NCBI GenBank assembly: GCA_026545765.1
Contig: CM048839.1
Location: forward strand, 92,718,914-92,782,913
Reading direction: 5' to 3'
Source: Plantago major
Lineage: Eukaryota > Streptophyta > Magnoliopsida > Lamiales > Plantaginaceae
Length of the DNA: 64,000 nt
Below, one piece after another: positions 55,392 through 64,000 of the stretch. The notes under the pieces are model-generated. The model was given only the letters and a program-made list of their open reading frames with translations, was not told the DNA's origin and did not search any database. The position numbers and the translations under genes were made by a program. The first letter of the stretch is position 1. Every line of letters begins with the position of its first letter.

Positions 55392-57799
55392 TATGTCCCC
55401 CTAGTTTCCAAGTATCTTTGTAGAAGATAGTTGTGGAACTATTTTTTCAGATAATAGGAATTTTTGTTGTGTGTCCGATCCGTTCGTCGAAACGGCTCTT
55501 CTTTTGTGTTTTCTCTTCCAGACTTTTTTTTTTACTCCGAATAATAAAAGTATGCACTTGGTTCCCAAAAAAAAAAAATTCATCCAAGTCCACATGTCAT
55601 CAATAAATGAAGGTTGTTTGGCTGAAACTAAAATATGATATTTTAGCATGTGTTAACATGCCTTTTCCTGATTTTAATTCGTCAAAAGTAAAATTCAAAA
55701 ACTTAGATGTAATTGATTTTTATGACATTGGACTTAGGTGTTATTGTTGATCTAATGGTTACCCATCTGTAATTAGAACATCTCAAAAGGGTACTGGTTG
55801 AAATCCCCCTTATTTTAAGGATAAGTTAAATATACGCTACTACTTCAACATTGTTTGAAAAATTAAATGCAAATCCGTAAAATCTGTTTTTAAGTTGACC
55901 AACTTATAAGATAAAGCATCTTGTAACAAACAAAGAGGTCCTTATCAATTTCTTTGTAAATAACATTTTAATTAAAAAATAAATTGAAATTAGATTTCTT
56001 TTAAAAAAATGATAATAGGTTTTTTTATCCCAGTCAATAGATGCACATATTTATGTTTTCTTCGGCCATCGACAACACCATAGCCATCACTTCATCTTCG
56101 CAACATTGATTGTATTCGACTCTTGACCCAATAGTTGTCAAAAAAAAACCCGAAGGTAATCAAGAAGTTTCGGGCCACCAGTAATGGAGGCCATGAAATC
56201 TTCAAAGCTTTCCTCTATGCTTTTTAATCGGACGAGTGATGATGGACATGGGTCTCCATGGTCCTATTGGTCACGACATACATTGAAGGTCCATAAATTT
56301 TGAATTTGGTTCTTTGGAAGATCCATAAATTTCGAATTTAAATGTCTAAAATTAGAGGCTTATTTCAATAAATTCATTCTCTTTGTGATCGATTATATGT
56401 AGGTGAAGACTAAGATTCGATCCTGATTGAGTTTGGTTGATGATGAATTCGATTATAAAAAACTAGGGTGGGAATTGAATGTTTTAAAAAATTGAAACAC
56501 TTACTTTTGAGAATTTGGTTTGTACTTGGGACTTCGATTGAAAAACTGATTTTATTGTGCATTTAATAACTTTTGGTTTATTTCAATTTGGCCCATATAT
56601 TGTATTCTTTATGATTTAGCATTCTTAATATTTTTTAGGATAAATGTTTCGCTGTAGGGACCATAAAGAAGAAATTTAGAAACTTAAGAGACGGCCTTTC
56701 GAGAATATATTTATGTCTAGGGAATTAAGTTATAAATGGGTTGTTTAGCCATAACTAAAAGTTGATATTTGAATGGATGTAAAAATGCCTTATTCAGGTT
56801 TTAATTAGTAAAAACCCAAATTCGTGAACTTAGATGTAATTGATTTTTATATCATTGGACTTGCGTGTTATTATTTATTCAATGGGTGACCAACAATATT
56901 AAGACAGTCTAAGAGGGGTACTGGATGTAATTCATCCAATTTAAGCAAAAACAAATTAGGAACCCTCATGATATTGAGCCATGCTTGACGGGATTCCTTA
57001 TATAGGGCATTCGACCCTGGTTGAAAAGATAATACACCTTCATGTAATTCTCAATATAGACATCAATTACAATACTAGATAAAATTACGTGTAAAAATGT
57101 TAACATCAAGTACATATGTTTGTATACAATATTTAAAACTTCAAAAGTTGATGTTTATTAAATTGAGTCGACAACGATGAATGTTTTTCAGATTGTAGTG
57201 ATGGGAATATTGCCGTTGGTATTTTTCCTTGACCACTTATGTGGGTTGGTCTTGTCCAAGGCTGACTTATTAGACAAGTGGAACTGGATATAGTGTGGAA
57301 AATCCTATTGAATTACTTAAGTTTGTAATAACCCTTTTTTATTTTAATCATTATATTTATTTTATTTTATTTTATATTATAATAATTATTCCGTTTAGTA
57401 AATGTATTGGCATTAATATTATTGTTCTAAAAGGAGAACAAAGAATCATTTATCTAAATTTGTCATCATTTTAGGCTCTTATTTTCGTAATTTTAAGTCT
57501 TTTTTGCTTTTAATTCCTTATGTTTTATCAAGTTTTGTTACATGGCGGATGTATCTCATTTTGTAGAAGAACAAAGGATCCTAGACGTAAGAAGAAAGAA
57601 GATTAAAAGAAGCCAAACGCCTACAAAGTTGTAAAAAGGAATCGAAAAGTTTACTTAAAATTTCCTTCAAACTTTGTAGCTACAAGGACGTAGATACTTT
57701 GGTACATGATTGTTTCATTTAATTCATAAATAGAGAAAAATAAAAACAAGACCTGAGCTATCAGATCATGTAACTTGTACTTGAATAGTAATTACCAAA
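55392..57799. other. AT-rich intergenic stretch with a diverged direct repeat
   Basis: No gene is supported. Segments 55607-55815 and 56731-56945 are diverged direct repeats sharing ACTTAGATGTAATTGATTTT, ATTGGACTT and GGGTACTGG. The 1.1 kb between them has no recognised content. Confidence 0.65.
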
Positions 57800-58054
57800 C
57801 TATTTGGTACCAGATCCAGATGCACCTTTTTTAGTACCAATCTTTGAGTCTTTGATTTCCATTTTTTGATCGTGAGATGGCAAAACAGTCACCTCTCCGG
57901 TGACTGGGTTTGTGAGGACTATGCTGACCTCCACACCATCTTTTGTACGTATTTCATGCACGTCCTTCATAATGTCTTCTTTCAGTTTTTCAAACATGCG
58001 TTCACGCTCTTTGTCATCTTCAATGAATGAAAGCTTGGCTTTCTTGCCTGACAT
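57800..58054 (-). CDS. Small type I (M-gamma-like) MADS-box-related protein, 84 aa
   Basis: This is the only candidate host gene. The ATG at 58054 opens MSGKKAKLSFIEDDKERERMF. The pattern KLSFI.DD..R...F.K.K...MK.V.E..T..GVE..I....P resembles the MADS domain of type I M-gamma proteins (KLAYI.ND..R...FKKRKKGLMKKV.EL.TLCG), DNA-binding transcription factors of the female gametophyte and endosperm. Several basic residues that contact DNA are replaced by Glu or Asp (EKLKEDIMKD for KKRKKGLMKK), so DNA binding is doubtful. After the domain come Val/Leu-Pro-Ser and a Lys/Gly/Ser tail, where full-length relatives carry 100 or more residues. A TATA box lies about 57-66 bases upstream. It could be a diverged or decaying paralogue. 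Identification is by pattern only. Confidence 0.55.
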   Translation of the reverse strand: MSGKKAKLSFIEDDKERERMFEKLKEDIMKDVHEIRTKDGVEVSIVLTNPVTGEVTVLPSHDQKMEIKDSKIGTKKGASGSGTK

Positions 58055-58110
58055 TTTGTCTGATGTTTTCTTACTTGATAATGTGATAAAAGCAATGAGG
58101 ATGTGAGGAC

Positions 58111-58120
58111 ATATATATAC
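58111..58120 (-). promoter_or_regulatory. TATA box of the MADS-like gene
   Basis: Minus-strand GTATATATAT, 57-66 bases before the start codon, in good position for a short leader. Confidence 0.6.
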
Positions 58121-58744
58121 ACATGCGCTCTCATGTGATGAATTATGCTTCCCAATTCTATCCTTATAGTCAACAATATATATTGCAAATCTCTTTACTT
58201 GCGAATAAATATACTTGTTGATTTGTTATGCAATTATATTTTCATAAATTATGTGTCATCTTTTATGTTTTTATGGTCATGATTTCCTACATAATTCAAA
58301 GTGCTAATTTAGTCACAAATTTTTAAAAAGAAATCGTAAGCACAATTTATAATTATTTAAAGATTCACTTAACTTAAAGAAAAATGATCCTATAACAAGT
58401 TGAGATAGTAATAATGTTACTAAAGTGTCCTATTTCACCAAATGTGCTATTCTATACTAAGTAATTATAATAATGCAGTTTCCTCGTTCAAAGGGAAATA
58501 ATAAGTGCATTATTACTTAAAATTAGGGTATAACATGTATTTAGACTAGTTGAAAACAGGGCCACCTTAAGGCTTTGGGGCCCTTGTATGAATTTTATGG
58601 TTTTAAATCGTAAAATTCAATATTTAATAATATTTCTAATTACAAATAGCTAATTATAAAATGAAAAAATATATTTTTTAAATTGAAGTGATGAACTTAA
58701 AACCTAAAATGATTTTGCGTTATCAAATTTATATGTACTAAATA
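58121..58744. other. AT-rich intergenic DNA
   Basis: I see no gene or clear repeat. A GGGCCACCTTAAGGC...GGGGCCC stretch at about 58560-58590 is GC-rich against its surroundings and could be an old transposon end. Confidence 0.5.
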
Positions 58745-59138
58745 AAAAATAAATCCACCTAAATACAATTAATTTTATAAGTAAAAATCTTGAACACTTA
58801 CAATTCATAACATAGTAATAATTAAATTTACTAAGTGTTAAAAGAAAATTAATAAATAAGCATAGAAGAGAGAATGGAGAGAATGGAGAGTTCATTCTTA
58901 TGTCAATATGGAAGTACATGGTAGGTATTTATACAAGAGAAAAAAATAAATCCACCTAAATACAATTAATTTTATAAGTAAAAATCTTGAACACTTCCAA
59001 TTCATAACATAGTAATAATTAAATTTACCAAGTGTTAAAAGAAAATTAATAAATAAGCATAGAAGAGAGAATGGAGAGAATGGAGAGTTCATTCTTATGT
59101 CAATATGGAAGTACATGGTAGGTATTTATACAAGAGAA
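58745..59138 (-). repeat. 197-base tandem duplication spanning the CopH LTR tail and its flank
   Basis: Copies 58745-58941 and 58942-59138 are nearly identical. Each joins about 91 bases of flanking DNA to about 105 bases of the LTR's transcribed end. The LTR tail therefore appears twice (58836-58941 and 59033-59138). Confidence 0.92.
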
Positions 59139-59360
59139 AAGGCATACCAAGGGACTAATAGTATATGAAGAGACAATTACTTCTCCACTAACTTGTATGC
59201 ATTACTCCTCTCATCCACTAACACATGTATGCATTAACCTTCCTATGTATGCATTACTCCTTTCATCCACTAACACATGTATGCATTAACCTTCTCATCC
59301 ACTAACCCATGTATGAATTAACCTTCCCATCCACTAACTCATGTGCATTTATCCATAACA
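59033..59360 (-). mobile_element. 3' LTR of CopH (328 bp)
   Basis: On the minus strand it starts TGTTATGG at 59360 and ends TTTAACA at 59033. It has a TATA box (TATAAATACC, about 59121-59132) and repeated ATGCATACATGTGTTAGTGG motifs in its upstream part. The purine tract TCAAGGGGAG (59361-59370) precedes it. The form is typical of small Copia LTRs. Confidence 0.82.
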
Positions 59361-59370
59361 CTCCCCTTGA
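59361..59370 (-). promoter_or_regulatory. Polypurine tract of CopH
   Basis: Minus-strand TCAAGGGGAG directly before the LTR start. Confidence 0.82.
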
Positions 59371-62300
59371 ATGAACATGAGGTGGTGATGGTTGGTACGC
59401 GAGAGATATACTGCCTCATTAAAAACCTTGCTGAGAAAAACTCATTGGGATAAAAACTTAGTCAGGGGAAAAAGAGTGCAGTGCGTAACCAACTCCCCTG
59501 ATTGAAGCATCACTTTACATCTTCGAATCCATGCATTCCAATCTTCTAGGCCAACTTCTCAAGTGTTGATGTTGGAAGTGATTTGATGATCAAATATGCA
59601 AAAATGTTGTACTTGCATGTGATCTTCTTCTTGTAGGTCTTGAGTGGGAACAACTTCGTCAATGTATACTTTTATCTTCACGTGGAAGAATTTCCCGAAC
59701 ACTTTAATATAATTTCTTCAGATCCAAATGATCACAATCATGGAGATATCGAGATGATTATATGCGCTTATGATGTTGCCTCGTTAAAAACCTTACTAGG
59801 AAAAATCCAATGGGATAAAAACCTAGAAAGGGAAAAAGAGTGCAACTTTTGCTCATGCAATACGCAAAATTAATCATTGTTGCTTGATTACTATGTCGCT
59901 TTAATTGACAAGTAAACGCATACCTTCTTCAGGAGGTATAGTAAGGAATATTAAAATCCAAGCTAATGCAACAGTTATGAATTTGAATTTTTATTTGACA
60001 TATGATCGATTAAGGTACTTCTGTATGTTAATCTCAATGTTAACAATATGTCATCTTTGTAAATATTCCTTTACATGCTCAAACTTCAGGTTTAGCTAAC
60101 ATTGTTGTAACCAATACCACTCTTCACGAGTCTTGAGAATTTTTATCTCACAGTTCAGTATTTCACTGTGGTGAATACATATTTGTATTTTAGCAACGTG
60201 AAGTTGAGTATAGAAGTTTCATATATGAAACATTAGTTCTTCAAGAACTTTTCTCATCTAATCCATGTTTGCTAACATGATACTTTTAGTCTCCTTCCGG
60301 GACTAACTGACGAGGATGATATCTCCCCTCACTGAACTATCTCAAATCATTTTACTTGTAATTCAAATAAGTCACTATTCATGTCCACAACCTGCGAGTT
60401 GTGACTAACTGGTAACATATTAGATCACGATTATCATGTGTGTATGCAAATGAGTCCTAAGCCTACTAAATGATATGAGAATAAAGATATTATGCATGAC
60501 GAACTTCACTGTATCTAAATGTACATGACATTGACTCAATAATGCAACTGCAGTGCACGTATCTCAAATTAAGAATCAAAAGGACTTCAAGTCCATGAGC
60601 TCATTTTCTATCATCATCATGATGTCATCAAATGGACTTACATGTAAGATCCCCATTTACATGTCTAATAATATATGTCCATCAAATCTTGCATATGCTT
60701 GGAAAATTTCTCGGTTCCATGTATACCGGTATAACAAATCTCTTTGCTAGATTTTCAAGTCAGTACTGATCATTGATATCTGAATATTTTGGAGGTACCA
60801 TTTCATTTCATATAGGCCATATAATAATATTCAGATATATGTGCCTTTCATGGGCATATCATACTCTTCAATATGACCAAGTGATTTATCTTGCCATTTT
60901 CCTATATTGTACGTATTTGGAACCGCATATATTGCACTTCAGGTGCATTGATCATTAATACTATAGGCAAGATACCTCAATGTTCAACACATACCATTAT
61001 ATCACTGATCTATAACTCTGTATGCCTCAAAATTGGAACATGGCGGGTCAGTAGTCAAATCATAAATTTTATGGTTGAACATATCTCGAAAATTTTGAAA
61101 GATATAACTGGTATAATATATGATACATCATCATCCTTTTGAACATCTATTTGATGTATCTCATATTTAACAAGTCTAAACTTTCGTTTTGACTTGGGCA
61201 TCAAACACTTTTTTTTTAACCAGCTTTATCCATCATCCTCCCCTTAAGGTGGTAAAAACTATCTCTAAGGGATAGGTTTATGGGGCGTTTTATTATCATG
61301 TCTAGTTCTCTTCAGGAGAACATAACAATGGGGAAGTTAACATATTTGCACAGTTGGATTTTATATATAGTGCTAAAAAGAAATTTGTCCCAAAATAGAG
61401 ATCAGTTACTCACTCAATAAACTTTAATTGTATAAACAATTGAAAGATACATGTAGACTTCTGGCCACTTATATTGTATCAATCTTATCAACTTGATGAG
61501 TGTAATATTGCTCATTTTCAAGATCTCAATTTTCGTGCTTACTCAATGTTGTGTCTTGCCACTGATACAATCGGATTACAACACGAGAAAGCTTTCAGCA
61601 CATAATTATATTATGCATATGGAATCTTCAGGTTTAACAAAAACGGTTAAGTTGTAACCGGATGGCCTAATTTGTCACATCAAACATGATTTTTCATATT
61701 TCAATATTATCATTTTCTGCCAACCTTCTGGTTGGTCGTGACTAAATCTTGGAGAATGCGCCAATCTTCTGGTTAGCGGGTAGTGAAACTTTATAGTCCT
61801 TGTATACAAAATTAATTTTGATACTGACCATAACGATGTGACATAAAGAAACGAATCATTGTCTTTTTTTTTTATTTGGCAAGACATATAGTCATCAACT
61901 CCTTCAAGGAGTAAGTCTAACATGTGTTCTTCTGGAACACAATGTTCTTCAACGTAACTACTCTTCTAGAGCCTGAACTTTCTTTTGAAGCTTCATTTAT
62001 ATTTAAAAACTACTTGAATAATCTATATCAAGTAAGTTTTGCACTTCAGGTGGTAAAAGCATCAAGTGATTCATTTGTAATTATGCCTTCTAAGCACTTG
62101 TCACTTATGACTTTATACTACTAGTAGTAGCAAACTCTTCTAGTACTTTCACACAACATCAAGTTGGAAAAGTAAGATGCAAGGACTTGTCAATCCATAT
62201 ACAGTTGGCTAATAGACATAGTAAATAAAAGTGATTGACACTTTGGCCAAAAGTTCACCAATAAATATGAGGAGACTAATGAGCATTCACGAAATTACTT

Positions 62301-64000
62301 GTAATGTCTCCTCTGAATGCTAACATCATTATAGATGTTGTATAAACATTGTTCGATCCCAACTTCAGGTTCGGTAATCGACTTTGTGCTTGAGATAGTT
62401 TCATCATCTCAAATATAATTACTTTTATCAACTTGAGATTGAAAATGTATTAGACATGTATTAGATGCGAACTGTTGTACATATATCTTATAATATGTCT
62501 GATTATTGACATAATAGATTATAATTAATTTGTACACTCTTCATGAATAGCAATAGCTCTATAAGAGTATATATGACATGCCAATTTCTATCCAAATGCT
62601 CAAACAACTAATATATATGTGTCCATTTGGAGAACAAAATCTCCCAACTACAGGTTGGCGAGATATATTTTGTATTTCCATTTACTTCTCCCAACTTGAG
62701 GTTGGATATTTTAATACATTTCTCCAAACTTCAGGTTGATATTTATTTGATCACTCGTATATTTTTCTCAACTTGAGCTTGATGAGATCTATTTCATGCT
62801 CACTTCTGGTAAAGCTATGGACAAAGTTCCATATATACATATAATTAGCAAAATGCTCACATTCACTTCAGGGAATGAGAAGAATCAATTTTTAGAAATT
62901 GATTGTGTTCTTTCATTTAAAATTTTAAAACTTTTTTATTTTTCCAACCACTTCTCGTGGTTACTTGAGTATGGATCAAATAATGTTGGTTCTTTTTAAT
63001 GTACCAACTTGTCATTAGCTCATCTTGCAACTCTTTTAATTTTCCATGTATCTCCAATCACTTCGGGGAAAGGAGAAACACAATTTGTATTTGTTAGTCA
63101 TTATATAAGATAACATCATCATGTAAAATATGTATGAATAACAATAGTTGCATGACGTATATTATAATACTTTAGTCTACGGGACCAAACATTGTTTTGT
63201 GAGCTAGGGGTATATCTTTACCACATACATATCAAGTATATAGTGGCCTTCAAGATCCAAGTATACTCATGATTGCTACTTTGGAAACAATAATAAGAAA
63301 TCATATTTTTATGAGAATGATTTCATAATACATATGCTTTACAAAAGGTCACTTGCACACATATGATTCCAACTTCAAGTTGGGCAAGCTATAAAACATT
63401 AATACTACCAACTTCAAGTTGGAAGCCATCATTTTCTATTTGCAATTTTTGTAAATGGTCAATATTCATTTACTTACCACTTCTGGTGGTTTGCAATTAT
63501 TAAAAATTTGGATCAAATGTCCGTGATCAAACCATATTTTTCATGATTTTTTATCTCATATTCACTTCAGGGAATATGGTAAACAATATTGTATTTTATC
63601 AATGCTTGAAAGGTTCATCCAAAACATGAGTTTGGGTATGATTCACCACTAAGAAGAAAATTTAAAGTGGTAATATAGTGAGAAAAGGAAATTCAATTAT
63701 GTAAATAAACAAGTAAAACTTATCTTGACCGAACAATCATCTTATCACTTTGATAATATGTAACTCGATCAATAGGGATTCAAGATTGACGAATAGTCAC
63801 GTGAGTACATGTATCCCATCATCTAGCAACAATTCTTAGGCAATAGTTTACACGGTAACCTGTAGACATAGAAGACAATTAAATTATATATTGCAAATTT
63901 GCAAGAAAGACTAGTAGTAAATGAAATTGAGAGAAAGAGTAGTAATAGTGTAATATGTAGTTGATGGACTCATGTCATTTCATGTGGAGTTGCCGAGTGA
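59371..64000 (-). mobile_element. CopH non-coding interior (continues beyond the window)
   Basis: No frame longer than about 90 codons and no gag or pol motif is seen on either strand. Two related segments (59412-59480 and 59777-59846) share TTAAAAACCTT, AATGGGATAAAAAC-like and GGAAAAAGAGTGCA pieces. I recall this motif from the 3' parts of plant Copia elements. The rest is AT-rich and filled with short hairpins. Confidence 0.65.
59921..63578. repeat. Array of about 30 short hairpins with TTCAG/TTCTG/TTCAA-type loops
   Basis: Each unit is a short inverted repeat around a related loop, while stem sequences differ. Examples: 59921-59938, 60077-60096, 60119-60131, 60235-60249 (AGTTCTTCAAGAACT), 60582-60594 (GGACTTCAAGTCC), 60933-60947 (TGCACTTCAGGTGCA), 61305-61321 (GTTCTCTTCAGGAGAAC), 61720-61735 (CCAACCTTCTGGTTGG), 61759-61778, 61898-61912 (ACTCCTTCAAGGAGT), 61923-61941 (TGTGTTCTTCTGGAACACA), 62037-62058, 62691-62705, 62860-62877, 62946-62962 (AACCACTTCTCGTGGTT), 63369-63383 and 63408-63422 (CCAACTTCAAGTTGG), 63476-63490 (ACCACTTCTGGTGGT), 63557-63578. 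Other stems lack the common loop (60216-60231, 60264-60279, 62883-62904). Confidence 0.85.

Noticed and set aside
58704..59116. Two near-identical small minus-strand frames
   Set aside because: They are copies of one stretch produced by the 197-base tandem duplication, not paired genes.
60553..61142. Small plus-strand frames in the CopH interior
   Set aside because: They are short, rich in Ile/Ser/Tyr as expected of AT-rich non-coding DNA, and cross the hairpins.
59921..63578. CRISPR array or integron-like cassette array
   Set aside because: Hairpins are irregularly spaced, stems differ, and the surroundings are plant retrotransposon DNA; there are no cas or integrase genes.

Overview
This window looks like repeat-rich nuclear DNA of a flowering plant, probably a eudicot. 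The evidence is nested LTR retrotransposons of plant lineages (Copia of Sirevirus type, Gypsy of Athila and Tat type), a plant hAT-type DNA element, GT-AG introns of about 80 bases, and one small gene resembling a plant type I MADS-box gene. I see no bacterial, organellar, rRNA or tRNA genes. The species cannot be told from the sequence.

Positions 1-55391 are one large nest that can be unpicked from target-site duplications (TSDs). The outermost visible element is TatG (minus strand): LTR 54477-55391, gag-pol 54425-48354, and an antisense accessory ORF at about 29490-32150. It was entered by CopF (minus, right end 27325), a hAT-like element (27822-29282, TSD GTTGGGGT) and CopE (plus, 34325-47737, TSD CTCAG). 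CopE was entered by AthD (minus, 34431-40574, TSD CTAAC). CopF was entered by AthC (minus; its 5' LTR ends at 21429). AthC was entered by CopA (plus, 3' LTR ends at 2015), a solo Copia LTR (19999-21420, TSD GTCTC) and AthB (minus, 4487-18180, TSD ATGGG). AthB was entered by CopB (plus, 6381-13643, TSD ATTCC).

Most of these elements cannot move alone. The Athila-like elements AthB, AthC and AthD carry gag (AthC also a protease) but no reverse transcriptase or integrase; they share a conserved non-coding block and GC-rich palindromes in their LTRs. CopE and CopF keep gag and a downstream accessory ORF but have lost pol. In CopF the accessory ORF has a series of short, symmetric, phase-0 exons separated by introns of 79-82 bases. 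TatG is the only element with a full gag-pol layout. It is dead: its protease active site holds a stop and its integrase has lost a catalytic Asp. CopB lost its reverse transcriptase through a deletion ending at the TATA box of its own 3' LTR.

Right of 55391 is AT-rich single-copy-like DNA with a degenerate direct repeat and the MADS-like gene (57800-58054, minus, TATA box at 58111-58120). From 58745 to the window end lies CopH (minus), with a short LTR (59033-59360). Its long non-coding interior holds about 30 short hairpins with related TTCAG/TTCTG/TTCAA loops between 59921 and 63578. This array and the CopF exon modules are the two most unusual features here.
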